From positions 434,001-498,000 of the forward strand of contig NZ_VNHU01000001.1 of the NCBI RefSeq assembly GCF_008124785.1: a stretch of 64,000 bases of DNA. Reading direction: 5' to 3'. Below, piece after piece: positions 44,821 through 55,527 of this stretch (positions are counted from its first letter, which is position 1; each line of letters starts with the position of its first letter). A program made the position numbers and the translations under genes. The DNA is from Aquimarina intermedia. Lineage in GTDB: Bacteria; Bacteroidota; Bacteroidia; Flavobacteriales; Flavobacteriaceae. The notes under the pieces are model-generated. The model was not told the origin of the DNA, did not search any database, and saw only the letters and a list, made by a program, of their open reading frames with translations.

Positions 44821-45402
44821 ATGAAAAAACTAATAAGTGTGGGTGTAGTATTAATGTTACTTTACAGTTGCAACGAAAATAAAAAAGAGAGCCCAGTACA
44901 CTCCAATCATGAAGTAAAGAATGTTGAGGTGCAAGCTGGAAAAAAAACATTGAGTCCCCATGAGAGTGTCATGCAAATGATAGGTGATGCACATATTCAT
45001 ATTGATTACTCCTCGCCCGGGGTAAGAAACAGAATTATTTTTGGAGGATTATTACCTTATGATACAGTTTGGCAGGCAGGAGCTCATAACGCTACTTGGA
45101 TCGAAACCAATAAAGATTTAATTATCAACCAAAAAGAGCTGCCCTCGGGTAGATACGGTTTCTTTGTAATTCCTTCAAAGGATTCATGGACCTTAATTTT
45201 TAATAAGAATTGGGAACAACACGGCAAAGATGAATACTCCGAGCAAGATGATGTTTTAAGATTTGATGTGGCACCTGTTACCCTAAATGAGGTTCACGAG
45301 CATCTAGAATACGTTATTGAGAAAAAGGACAGCGACGAAGGTTTGATACGATTAAGATGGGAAAAGATAGAGGTGAAATTTCCTTTTAAAGTCAAAAAAT
45401 AA
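44821..45402 (+). CDS. DUF2911 lipoprotein
   Basis: A 193-residue lipoprotein (lipobox LLYSC, Cys17) with the DUF2911 pattern: AHIHIDYSSPGVRNRIIFGGLLPYDTVWQAGAHNATWIETNKDLIINQKELPSGRYGFFVIPSKDSWTLIFNKNWEQHG. The GAHNAT and HIHIDYSSPGVR motifs are conserved in the family; its molecular role is unknown. It lies 11 bases after copA, so co-transcription is likely. Confidence 0.88.
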   Translation: MKKLISVGVVLMLLYSCNENKKESPVHSNHEVKNVEVQAGKKTLSPHESVMQMIGDAHIHIDYSSPGVRNRIIFGGLLPYDTVWQAGAHNATWIETNKDLIINQKELPSGRYGFFVIPSKDSWTLIFNKNWEQHGKDEYSEQDDVLRFDVAPVTLNEVHEHLEYVIEKKDSDEGLIRLRWEKIEVKFPFKVKK

Positions 45403-45409
45403 CTATCTT

Positions 45410-46120
45410 ATGGTAAGAAGAAAACTTGCGTTAAACATTCGAAAAACTCATAGGTATTTGGGACTCTTTATCGGCGTTCAATTTTTGCTGTGGACGATTA
45501 GTGGCCTATATTTTAGCTGGACAGATATTGATGAAATCCATGGAGATCAATTTAAAAAAGAAGCTGTACTCTTAAGCTCCTTTGCTAATCTAGAGAGTCC
45601 TTCTAAACTGCAGCCTACTGTACCTCTTAAGTCTTTGGAGTTAAAAGATATTGCAGGGGAACCTTTTTATTGGGTTAATGAAGAAATATTGTTGCACGCA
45701 AGGACTGGAGCTTTCAAGAAAGAAATTACAGAAAACGAAGCAACTAAAATTGCAGAAAAAAACATGAGGGATGGACTCTTAGTAGAAAACATTAGGCGAA
45801 TCGAAAATGTTGATGAGCACCATGAGTATAGAGGACGGCCATTACCTGCTTTTGTTATTTCATATAAATCCACTAACGATATCAAAGCATATGTCTCTAT
45901 TACAGATGGAAAGTTTCAAACTTTGAGACATAGAGACTGGCGATTTTTTGACTTTTTATGGATGACACATACTATGGATTATGAAGGAAGAGATAATTTT
46001 AATACAGTTATTCTCAGAGCTTTTTCTTTATTAGGTTTGTTGACGGTACTCAGTGGGTTCTTACTCTGGTATATAAGCTCTCCAACCGTAAGAAGATTAG
46101 TAAAGTCAAAGAGGAACTGA
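45410..46120 (+). CDS. PepSY-domain membrane protein
   Basis: A 236-residue protein with an N-terminal membrane helix (YLGLFIGVQFLLWTISGLYFSWTDIDEIHG, the PepSY_TM start), a periplasmic PepSY-like region, and a second helix near the C terminus (FSLLGLLTVLSGFLLWYI). HTMDYEGRDNFN carries a His often seen in this family. Such proteins occur with metal or iron reduction genes. It starts seven bases after the DUF2911 gene. Confidence 0.85.
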   Translation: MVRRKLALNIRKTHRYLGLFIGVQFLLWTISGLYFSWTDIDEIHGDQFKKEAVLLSSFANLESPSKLQPTVPLKSLELKDIAGEPFYWVNEEILLHARTGAFKKEITENEATKIAEKNMRDGLLVENIRRIENVDEHHEYRGRPLPAFVISYKSTNDIKAYVSITDGKFQTLRHRDWRFFDFLWMTHTMDYEGRDNFNTVILRAFSLLGLLTVLSGFLLWYISSPTVRRLVKSKRN

Positions 46121-46174
46121 AGATTCTAATGTTGAGTCTCAGTAAGGAATATTTCAAATTATAACAAACAGCTT

Positions 46175-47893
46175 ATGGATAGAAAGGTTTTATATATTGC
46201 TTTAGCAGCTTTAGCAGGATTGTTTGCCGGTTATTTTATTTTTGGAAACAACGAGGTGTCTACCGAAACAAGCAGCATGCATGATCACGATTTAGAAAGC
46301 AATGAGGATCAATTGTGGACATGTTCTATGCATCCGCAAATACAGCAATCAGAACCGGGAGATTGTCCAATCTGCGGCATGGATTTGATTCCGGCCGAAA
46401 CGTCTTCAGATGGTTTAAGTCTTGATCAATTTAGATTGACTAAAAATGCCATGGCACTGGCTAACATCCAAACCCAAAAAGTCGGAACTAGTGGTTCAGC
46501 AAATAATACATTATCTCTTTCTGGAACTATAGTTAAAAATGAAGAAAAGGAAGTAGTGCAAACTGCTTACTACGCCGGGAGGTTAGAAAAGTTGTATGTC
46601 AACTTCGAAGGAGAAACAGTAAAATCAGGGCAATTGTTGGCTCAGATATATGCTCCTGAACTGATTGCTGCGCAACAAGAACTTATAACAATGGCTGCCC
46701 TGAAGAAATCGCAACCCGATTTGTACAATGCTGTACGTAGCAAATTAGTATTATGGAAATTCTCAAACAAGCAGATTGATGCGATAGAATCTTCCGGAGT
46801 AGTACAAAATACAATTCCAATATATGCTAAGTCATCCGGTATTGTCATTTCAAAAATGGTCGAAGTTGGTGATTACGTTAAGGAGGGACAGCCGATACTT
46901 AAGATAGCTGATCTAAGTACGGTTTGGGCAGTTTTTGATGTGTATGAATCTACTATTGATCAATTGAAAAAGGGTCAGAACATAACAATCCGTACCAAGA
47001 CGTTTCCTGAAGAAATTAATACAACTATCTCATTTATTGATCCCGTACTTAACTCTAATACCAGAGTGGTAGCAGTTCGTGCGGTACTTCCAAATAAAAA
47101 AGATAGACTTAAACCCGGAATGTTTGTAACGGGAGAGGTCAATGTTTCTGGCAATGATCCAAAGCCAGAAGAAATAATTATTCCTAAAAGTGCAGTATTA
47201 TGGACAGGAAAACGTTCTGTGGTTTATGTAAAAACTAATCCGGATGAGCCGGTGTTTGAAATGAGAGAACTCAAAATAAAAAATAATATTGGTGAATCCT
47301 ATACTATATCAGAGGGGTTGTCTCCTGCAGATGAAATAGTGGTCAACGGAGTTTTTACAATAGATGCTTCCGCACAGCTGCAAGGGAAGCGATCGATGAT
47401 GAATTCTAAGGAACCTCAAAGTCACTCGATGAATGAAAGTGTAATGGTGATACCTAGTGCAGTTCAAAAAGAATTTGAAGAGGTAATTTTGAATTATATT
47501 ACGCTTAAGGATGCCTTTGTCGTTGCGGATGCAGAAAATATTAAAGAGGGAGCTAGCCTATTGTTAGTGTCAACAGCAAAAATAGAACGATCTGCGATGG
47601 ATAAAATGCTTAGCTCTCATGTTTTCAGGATCGAAAAAATGGCACAAGCAATATTTGATAATGAAACGATTGAGAATCAGAGAGATCATTTTATTGCGCT
47701 TTCTGAGGAAATTATTACGATTGCTAAAAATATGGATACTTTAAACAGTACTTTTTATATCATGAATTGTCCTATGGCAGATTCAAATAAAGGCGCAGAT
47801 TGGCTTAGCAAAGACGGAAAGATTAAAAATCCGTATTTTGGACTTGAAATGCTTGGATGTGGGAGTGTGATTGATACCCTTTTTACAAAGTAA
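46175..47893 (+). CDS. CusB-type RND periplasmic adaptor with HMBD and DUF3347 modules
   Basis: A 572-residue adaptor. It has an N-terminal membrane anchor, a heavy-metal-binding module at residues 48-76 (CSMHPQ and CPICGMDL), the membrane-fusion core (YYAGRLEKLYVNFEGETVKSGQLLAQIYAPELIAAQQE, VEVGDYVKEGQPILKIADLSTVWAVFDVYESTI), and a C-terminal DUF3347 domain with NCPMADSNKG...MLGCG like the 41059 lipoprotein. It should bind Cu(I) and dock an RND pump to TolC, but no pump is encoded in the window. Confidence 0.92.
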   Translation: MDRKVLYIALAALAGLFAGYFIFGNNEVSTETSSMHDHDLESNEDQLWTCSMHPQIQQSEPGDCPICGMDLIPAETSSDGLSLDQFRLTKNAMALANIQTQKVGTSGSANNTLSLSGTIVKNEEKEVVQTAYYAGRLEKLYVNFEGETVKSGQLLAQIYAPELIAAQQELITMAALKKSQPDLYNAVRSKLVLWKFSNKQIDAIESSGVVQNTIPIYAKSSGIVISKMVEVGDYVKEGQPILKIADLSTVWAVFDVYESTIDQLKKGQNITIRTKTFPEEINTTISFIDPVLNSNTRVVAVRAVLPNKKDRLKPGMFVTGEVNVSGNDPKPEEIIIPKSAVLWTGKRSVVYVKTNPDEPVFEMRELKIKNNIGESYTISEGLSPADEIVVNGVFTIDASAQLQGKRSMMNSKEPQSHSMNESVMVIPSAVQKEFEEVILNYITLKDAFVVADAENIKEGASLLLVSTAKIERSAMDKMLSSHVFRIEKMAQAIFDNETIENQRDHFIALSEEIITIAKNMDTLNSTFYIMNCPMADSNKGADWLSKDGKIKNPYFGLEMLGCGSVIDTLFTK

Positions 47894-47917
47894 AGGTTGA
47901 GCTAAACGGTGTGTATA

Positions 47918-48682
47918 ATGAGAAGTTATTTTTGGTTTTTATTAATTTGTTTATTGATTTCGTGTGCTAAGTCTGTTGAAGAGAAGAAAACATTTTCCGA
48001 AGAAAAAACCAGCACTCCGTCTGAAGAAACTGAGCTGTCTAGCCAAAAGCGTGTAGATAAGAAAGTAAAAAGTAATCCTGTTACGCAAATTAAAGCGGAT
48101 CCGAACGAACTTAAGTCATTACCGGATGCTACCTTAGTTGATATTACCAAGTATTCCGATGAGTTCACTTTGAATATCAAGTATGCAACTTCAGATAATT
48201 TCCTGAAAACAGCTGTCTATGACTGTGCAGCCTGTTATGTGCGTGCACCCGTAGCTGTTGCTTTGATAAAAGCTAATAATGAATTAATGAAACTTGGATA
48301 TCGTTTGCAGTTTTTTGATTGTTATCGACCCCATAGCGTACAAAAAAAGATGTGGGAGATTTTTCCCAAGCCTGGATATGTAGCTAATCCACGAGGAGGT
48401 TCAATTCATAATAAAGGTGCTGCGGTTGATCTAACAATCACAACCTTGGAAGGTTTGCCTATTGATATGGGGTCGGCCTATGATCACTTTGGATGGGAAT
48501 CGCATCATGCCTATGCTAATTTAATAGATGAGGTGAAGCAACATCGGACATTGCTCAAAGAAACCATGTTGGCTTTTGATTTTAAAACTATTAGAACAGA
48601 GTGGTGGCATTATAATTATGTGGGAGGACGGCGCTATCCAATTTCAGATTTCAAATGGAATTGTACCGAGGATGAAGAGTAA
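47918..48682 (+). CDS. VanX-type D-alanyl-D-alanine dipeptidase lipoprotein
   Basis: A 254-residue M15D peptidase with a lipobox (CLLISC), a charged linker of about 50 residues, and the catalytic set FDCYRPHSVQKKMW, SIHNKGAAVDLTI (His-x6-Asp zinc ligands), and EWWHYNY (Glu base and His ligand). It cleaves D-Ala-D-Ala. ATG 47918 is used rather than GTG 47909. It is 24 bases downstream of the cusB-like gene and is the last gene of the copper run. Confidence 0.9.
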   Translation: MRSYFWFLLICLLISCAKSVEEKKTFSEEKTSTPSEETELSSQKRVDKKVKSNPVTQIKADPNELKSLPDATLVDITKYSDEFTLNIKYATSDNFLKTAVYDCAACYVRAPVAVALIKANNELMKLGYRLQFFDCYRPHSVQKKMWEIFPKPGYVANPRGGSIHNKGAAVDLTITTLEGLPIDMGSAYDHFGWESHHAYANLIDEVKQHRTLLKETMLAFDFKTIRTEWWHYNYVGGRRYPISDFKWNCTEDEE

Positions 48683-48708
48683 ATAGTTTTATTTTTACCA
48701 ACCGTTAT

Positions 48709-48740
48709 TAAAAAATACAGCATCCAAAAGGATGCTGTAT
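48709..48740 (-). terminator. Terminator of the aceBA operon
   Basis: ATACAGCATCC / GGATGCTGTAT is an 11-bp perfect stem with an AAAA loop; on the minus strand it is followed by a T-run (TTTTT to TTTTTT). It lies 26 bases beyond the aceA stop. Confidence 0.9.
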
Positions 48741-48766
48741 CACAACAATAATAAAATCGGAAAAAA

Positions 48767-50044
48767 TTAAAATTGCTCAACTTCTGTACTTCCTGCCATA
48801 GCTACTGTAGAGGAACGCCCTGCAGTTACTGTATTTTGAACAGCATCAAAATAAGTGGTTCCAACAAAACCTTGATGTTTTACAGCTCTAAAGCCATCTT
48901 TTTGCAAAGCAAACTCACGTTCTTGCAATTCCGAATAACCTGCCATACCACGTTCTTTATACGCTTTTGATAGCTCAAACATACTTGTGTTTAGTGCATG
49001 AAACCCTGCCAGCGTAATAAACTGAAATTTATATCCCATAGCCGCTAGTTCTTCTCTAAACGTTTCCATTTCTTTTACAGATAATTTTGATGCCCAATTA
49101 AAAGAAGGAGAACAATTATACGCTAACATTTGATTTGGATATTTGGCATGAATCGCTTCTGCAAATTTGCGAGCTTGCTTCAGATCAGGGTTACTGGTTT
49201 CCATCCAAATGAGATCTGCATACGGTGCATACGAGAGACCACGGTCAATACCTTGCTCTATTCCATTTTTAACATGAAAAAAACCTTCGGCAGTACGTTC
49301 ACCTGTTACAAATTTATGATCCCTTGCATCAATATCACTAGTCAATAGATTTGCTGCGTCAGCATCCGTTCTGGCGATAATGATAGCAGATACGCCCATT
49401 ACATCTGCAGCAAGTCGTGCAGCAACCAGCTTATTGATCGCTTCTTGCGTAGGCACCAATACTTTTCCGCCTAAATGTCCACATTTTTTAGCAGAACTTA
49501 ATTGATCTTCAAAATGCACACCACTGGCTCCTGCTTCTATCATAGCCTTCATCAATTCAAAAGCATTGAGATTACCTCCAAACCCAGCTTCGGCATCGGC
49601 AACAATAGGAACTAAATAATCTTTGGTAGCTGTTTCTTCATTAACCACCTGTATTTGATCAGCTCGTAAAAGAGCGTTATTGATGCGTTTTACTACTTGT
49701 GGTACACTATTAGCCGGATATAAGGATTGGTCGGGATACATTTGACCCGCAAGGTTTGCATCGGCTGCTACTTGCCAACCGCTTAAATAGATAGCCTCTA
49801 ATCCAGCCTCGACTTCTTGAACTGCTTGATTACCGGTTAGTGCGCCTAATCCTGCCACAAAATCTTGTGTTTTAAGCTTCATCCAAAGTTTTTCGGATCC
49901 TTGCTTAGCAATACTGTGCTCTATACGATACGAGCCTTGTAATTTTACCACCTTTTCTGCGGTGTAAGGACGGGTTACGTTGTTCCATCTTGGATTGGTA
50001 GACCAGTCTACAAGAAGTTCTTCAATTCGTTGCTGTGTATTCAT
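48767..50044 (-). CDS. aceA: isocitrate lyase
   Basis: Splits isocitrate to glyoxylate and succinate in the glyoxylate shunt. The 425-residue length is typical for bacterial AceA. The catalytic signature KKCGHLGG is present ([17 protein letters not shown]), as are [13 protein letters not shown] and NCSPSFNW. It is second in the operon, 36 bases after aceB. Confidence 0.96.
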   Translation of the reverse strand: MNTQQRIEELLVDWSTNPRWNNVTRPYTAEKVVKLQGSYRIEHSIAKQGSEKLWMKLKTQDFVAGLGALTGNQAVQEVEAGLEAIYLSGWQVAADANLAGQMYPDQSLYPANSVPQVVKRINNALLRADQIQVVNEETATKDYLVPIVADAEAGFGGNLNAFELMKAMIEAGASGVHFEDQLSSAKKCGHLGGKVLVPTQEAINKLVAARLAADVMGVSAIIIARTDADAANLLTSDIDARDHKFVTGERTAEGFFHVKNGIEQGIDRGLSYAPYADLIWMETSNPDLKQARKFAEAIHAKYPNQMLAYNCSPSFNWASKLSVKEMETFREELAAMGYKFQFITLAGFHALNTSMFELSKAYKERGMAGYSELQEREFALQKDGFRAVKHQGFVGTTYFDAVQNTVTAGRSSTVAMAGSTEVEQF

Positions 50045-50080
50045 GATATATTGATTTTAGTGTATTCCTTTAAATTATTT

Positions 50081-51679
50081 TTATAGATAGCTGTATGCCT
50101 TTGTGGTTAAAAACTCATCAAGTTCATTACTTTCGACTAAATCTCTGAACAGCTGTATCGCATTTTGATATGTTTGTTTTTCAAACAATGCTGCGCCTAC
50201 TTGCTGTTCAATATTATTGAGTTCGTCATCTAATAATGTTTGGTATAGCTCTTGGTTAAAAGTTCGGCCATCATCGAGCGCAACTTTATTTTGTAACCAT
50301 TGCCATATCTGTGTTCTGCTTATTTCTGCTGTCGCAGCATCTTCCATTAGATTATACAAAGCAACTGCTCCATTACCACCAAGCCAAGTAGCGATATAGT
50401 GTATGGCTACATTGATGTTTTTTCGTATACCTTGTTCGGTAATGGTACCTTTGGGAACCTCTATTAGTTGCTTTTCGGTAATTTGGATATCGGTACGTTT
50501 GTTAGCTATTTGATTTGCTTCTGGCATATGTGTATCAAAAATTTCGGTTGCCACCTTCACCATATCAGGATGTGCTACCCAAGTACCATCGTGGCCATTA
50601 CGAACTTCACGTTCCTTATCCGCACGAATTTTAGCAAAAGCTGCGGCATTTTTTTCTTCATCATTTTTAATTGGGATTTGAGCAGCCATACCTCCAATAG
50701 CCAGAATATTTCTTTTGTGGCAACGCTGAATAACCAATTTGCTATAGGCATCCATAAATGGACTCGCCATAGTTACCTGATCACGATCCGGAACAATATA
50801 TTCAGGATGATTTCTCATTTTTTTGATATAGCTGAAAATATAATCCCATCGACCACAATTTAGGCCAACGATATGATCTTTAAGAGCGTAAATGATTTCG
50901 TCTAACTGAAAGCTAGCAGTAATAGTTTCAATTAGGACTGTAACTTTAATCGTAGCATGAGCGAGACCCAGAAATTCTTCAGTAAAGTTTATTACATCAT
51001 TCCACCAGATAGCTTCGGTAAAATGTTCCAGCTTTGGTAAATAATAGTAAGGTCCTGTTTGTTGTTCGTTCAAATTGATTGCATTGTGGAATACATATAA
51101 CCCAAAATCAATCAACGAAGCACTGATAGGCTGGTTCTCAATCAACAGGTGTTTTTCTTCTAAGTGCAAGCCTCTGGGACGCACTAAAAGCGTGGCACAA
51201 TGCGCATTAAGATGATAGGTCTTATCACGTTTTGGGTGATAAAAAGAAATGGTTTTATTAACGGCATCTTTTAGATTTTGTTGCCCTTGCATGCAGTTAT
51301 CCCACAGCGGAGCATTACTGTCCTCAAAATCTGCCATAAAGGTTTTGGCTCCCGAATTAAGAGCGTTAATGACCATTTTTCGATCTACAGGACCGGTAAT
51401 TTCGACACGGCGATCCAAAAGATCCGAAGGAATTTTTTCTGCAGACCATTCACAGTTTCTAATTTCTTTGGTGTGTTCAGGAAAACAAGGAAAAGACCCC
51501 AAGTCTAAGAGTTGCTGTCTGTATACTCTATTGTCAAGTAGTTGCAAACGTTTTGGATTAAAACGTTTGTGTAAAGCTTCTAAAAAAGTTAAAGCCCCGT
51601 CGGTTAAAATGTCCGGATAGTAATTTTTTACCTTCCGGTCAAAGCTGATTTTCTGATTAATATTGATTTGTGTCTCCAT
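50081..51679 (-). CDS. aceB: malate synthase A
   Basis: Condenses glyoxylate with acetyl-CoA to malate. The 532-residue protein has KDHIVGLNCGRWDYIFSYIKK, the malate synthase signature, plus TFMADFEDSNAP and RPRGLHL. Length and motifs are those of the A isoform. It is the first gene of the operon and divergent from a regulator at 51799. Confidence 0.96.
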   Translation of the reverse strand: METQININQKISFDRKVKNYYPDILTDGALTFLEALHKRFNPKRLQLLDNRVYRQQLLDLGSFPCFPEHTKEIRNCEWSAEKIPSDLLDRRVEITGPVDRKMVINALNSGAKTFMADFEDSNAPLWDNCMQGQQNLKDAVNKTISFYHPKRDKTYHLNAHCATLLVRPRGLHLEEKHLLIENQPISASLIDFGLYVFHNAINLNEQQTGPYYYLPKLEHFTEAIWWNDVINFTEEFLGLAHATIKVTVLIETITASFQLDEIIYALKDHIVGLNCGRWDYIFSYIKKMRNHPEYIVPDRDQVTMASPFMDAYSKLVIQRCHKRNILAIGGMAAQIPIKNDEEKNAAAFAKIRADKEREVRNGHDGTWVAHPDMVKVATEIFDTHMPEANQIANKRTDIQITEKQLIEVPKGTITEQGIRKNINVAIHYIATWLGGNGAVALYNLMEDAATAEISRTQIWQWLQNKVALDDGRTFNQELYQTLLDDELNNIEQQVGAALFEKQTYQNAIQLFRDLVESNELDEFLTTKAYSYL

Positions 51680-51698
51680 AACATATCGATTGAGTGAA

Positions 51699-51729
51699 CA
51701 ATATTAAAAAAAAGTTTTTTATAAAACAA
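51699..51729 (-). promoter_or_regulatory. Probable aceBA promoter
   Basis: On the minus strand TTG (51729-51727), a 20-base spacer and TAATATTG (51706-51699, one mismatch to TAnnTTTG). The -33 touches the first base pair of the 14-bp palindrome at 51729-51742. Confidence 0.55.
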
Positions 51730-51742
51730 GCGAACGTTCGCT
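51729..51742. promoter_or_regulatory. Perfect palindrome, candidate operator of the glyoxylate shunt
   Basis: AGCGAACGTTCGCT is a perfect 14-bp palindrome midway between aceB and the regulator gene. A second inverted repeat (GAATATTTT/AAAATATTC, 51749-51757 and 51765-51773) overlaps the regulator's -33, and another TTCGC half-site-like sequence ends it at 51772-51776. Confidence 0.6.
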
Positions 51743-51761
51743 AAATGAGAATATTTTGTTT

Positions 51762-51792
51762 TTGAAAATATTCGCAAAAATGCTTACTTTTG
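51762..51792 (+). promoter_or_regulatory. Promoter of the divergent regulator
   Basis: TTG 51762-51764, a 20-base spacer and an exact TACTTTTG at 51785-51792. The ATG at 51799 follows six bases after the -7 box, so the transcript is nearly leaderless. Confidence 0.75.
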
Positions 51793-51798
51793 ATCTAT

Positions 51799-53280
51799 AT
51801 GGCAATAGCAGAAGAATATATACGCTTGATTTTTGGCCTGAAAATCAAGCAGATACGTAACGAAAAAGAATTATCTCTTTTTGGATTATCTAAGTTGAGT
51901 GGTCTCTCAAAATCGTATTTAAATGAGATAGAAAAAGGAAAAAAATATCCTAAGACGGATAAAATTATTCGATTGGCTGAAACCTTAGAAGTGCCTTATG
52001 ACAGTTTGGTGTCTTTAAAACTGGATAAAAATCTTGCGCCTATTGGAGAAATATTGCAATCGGGAATACTTGATGAGATTCCGCTGGAATTATTCGGAAT
52101 CCAGCAAAGTGATTTAATTGATATTATCGCCAATGCACCTTCTAAGGTGAATGCGTTTATAAGTACAATTATTGAGATTGCGCAACACTACAACTTGAGC
52201 AGAGAAGGTTTTTATTTGGCTTCTTTGCGATCGTATCAAGAGGCACATAATAACTTTTTTAAGGAGCTTGAAGAGAAAGCTATTCGCTGTGCAAACTCCT
52301 ATCAACTTGGCTTGAATGGCACGATAAATTCAGCTGAATTAGATGAAATCCTTACAGAGGAATACGGCTATACGATCATTACAGACGCTATTCCTGATCA
52401 AGAAGAATTAGAAAATTTACGATGTGTTTTTGTTCCTAAAACAAAAACATTACTCTTATCAGGTAGGGTTGATGAGTCTCAAAAGACCTTTATTTATGCC
52501 AAAGAATTAGGGTATCAGTATTTGGAGATTAAAGAACGCCCGTATACGTTTTCATGGATCAAATACGACAACTTTGAAGAGGTGTTGCATAATTTTTACG
52601 CCTCTTATTTTGCCGGCGTATTGATTTTGCCTAGAGTGCATCTTAAGAATCAATTGAAAACCGTTTTTTCAAAGAAAAAGTTTTCAGCCGTTGATTTTCA
52701 TAAGGTGATGCATCAGTATAATGCCTCTCCTGAGTCTTTTTATCAGCGTCTGACCAATATATTGCCCAAGGATTTTGGGATGCAGAACGTGTTTTTTCTA
52801 CGTTTCACCCATAAGTTGGGAGCGAATAAGTTCAACTTGGTAAAAGAATTACATATTACGCATCAACAACAACCCCGTGCTAATGAAATAAATGAACATT
52901 ACTGTCGTCGATGGATGGCCATTAAAACATTGCAGCGTACGGCCAAAGAGAATATTCCATATGCTTTCGATATTCAGATCTCTGATTATGAAGACACTGG
53001 GCAGAAGTATTTAGTATTCACCTCGGCAACCAAAGATCCATTTAGAAAAGAGTTTTACCGTAGTATTGGTATAGGGTTTTTAATTTCGCCGGCACTCGAA
53101 AAGAAAATAGCTTTTGTAAATGATGCAAAGATTGCTACGGTAAAGGTTGGAGTTACCTGTGAAACCTGTTCGATACAAGATTGCGAAGTGAGAATGGCGC
53201 CCCCCAAACGATTACTGGCTAAAGAAAAGTTCAAAAAAACCGAAACTTTGGTAGAGGAGATGATGAATAAGTTTTCTTAA
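51799..53280 (+). CDS. XRE/RamB-like regulator with degenerate IrrE-type peptidase motif
   Basis: A 493-residue protein with an XRE HTH at residues about 15-70, a central IrrE-like domain and a C-terminal DUF2083-like region. Where active ImmA/IrrE proteins have HExxH, this has KELGY (235-239), so metal binding is lost. A C-terminal Cys set (454, 457, 462; CETCSIQDC) might bind metal. It is divergent from aceBA and resembles RamB/ScfR-type regulators of acyl-CoA/acetate metabolism. Start ATG 51799 comes from the promoter. Confidence 0.85.
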   Translation: MAIAEEYIRLIFGLKIKQIRNEKELSLFGLSKLSGLSKSYLNEIEKGKKYPKTDKIIRLAETLEVPYDSLVSLKLDKNLAPIGEILQSGILDEIPLELFGIQQSDLIDIIANAPSKVNAFISTIIEIAQHYNLSREGFYLASLRSYQEAHNNFFKELEEKAIRCANSYQLGLNGTINSAELDEILTEEYGYTIITDAIPDQEELENLRCVFVPKTKTLLLSGRVDESQKTFIYAKELGYQYLEIKERPYTFSWIKYDNFEEVLHNFYASYFAGVLILPRVHLKNQLKTVFSKKKFSAVDFHKVMHQYNASPESFYQRLTNILPKDFGMQNVFFLRFTHKLGANKFNLVKELHITHQQQPRANEINEHYCRRWMAIKTLQRTAKENIPYAFDIQISDYEDTGQKYLVFTSATKDPFRKEFYRSIGIGFLISPALEKKIAFVNDAKIATVKVGVTCETCSIQDCEVRMAPPKRLLAKEKFKKTETLVEEMMNKFS

Positions 53281-53302
53281 GCAACATCTGATATTATAAT
53301 AA

Positions 53303-53338
53303 AAAAACGCTATATGAAATACATCAAATAGCGTTTTT
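53303..53338. terminator. Bidirectional terminator between regulator and groEL
   Basis: AAAAACGCTAT pairs with ATAGCGTTTTT; the core stem has seven bp before A/T extension and the loop is 14 bases. T-runs occur on both sides. Confidence 0.8.
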
Positions 53339-53363
53339 GTTTTTTTTGAGTTTGTCTTACGAC

Positions 53364-55052
<1,689 letters not shown>

Positions 55053-55093
55053 CTAGAAATTACCGAACGCGATTTGTGTTTGTATTGAACCCT

Positions 55094-55369
55094 TTATACA
55101 ATTGCAAGGATGTCATCCTCACGCATGATCAAATAGTCTTTACCATCTAATTTTAATTCGGTACCGGAAAATTTTCCGTAAAGAACCGTGTCACCAACTT
55201 TTACAGTCATGTCATGATCTTTTTTACCATTACCTACAGCAGCAACTTTACCTTTTTGTTGTTTTTCTTGCGCTGAATCAGGTATGTATAATCCTGAAGC
55301 TGTTTGTTTTTCTGCCGGAAGTGGCTCAATTACCACGCGATCCGAAAGAGGTTTAATGTTTACTCCCAT
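55094..55369 (-). CDS. groES: co-chaperonin GroES
   Basis: A 91-residue Cpn10: IKPLSDRVVIEPLPAEKQTASGLYIPDSAQEKQQKGKVAAVGNGKKD and the C-terminal YLIMREDDILAIV are clear. The mobile loop (TASGLYIPDSA) contacts GroEL. It is upstream of groEL on the same strand. I found no CIRCE-like repeat upstream. Confidence 0.97.
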   Translation of the reverse strand: MGVNIKPLSDRVVIEPLPAEKQTASGLYIPDSAQEKQQKGKVAAVGNGKKDHDMTVKVGDTVLYGKFSGTELKLDGKDYLIMREDDILAIV

Positions 55370-55461
55370 TATGATTAGTTTTAATATTAAAATTACTATA
55401 CAATTGTTCTATCTAATCATTCAGAAATTGTGCCAGTGGATAGATACTGACAAATTGAAAT

Positions 55462-55498
55462 AAAAAATGCCGACTTATATGACAAGTCGGCATTTTTT
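55462..55498 (-). terminator. Terminator of the secG transcription unit
   Basis: A 15-bp perfect stem (arms 55462-55476 and 55484-55498, core TGCCGACTT/AAGTCGGCA) with a seven-base loop and flanking A/T runs. It separates secG from groES. Confidence 0.92.
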
Positions 55499-55527
55499 AT
55501 AGGATGTGCAGCGTATACTGCTATCTT

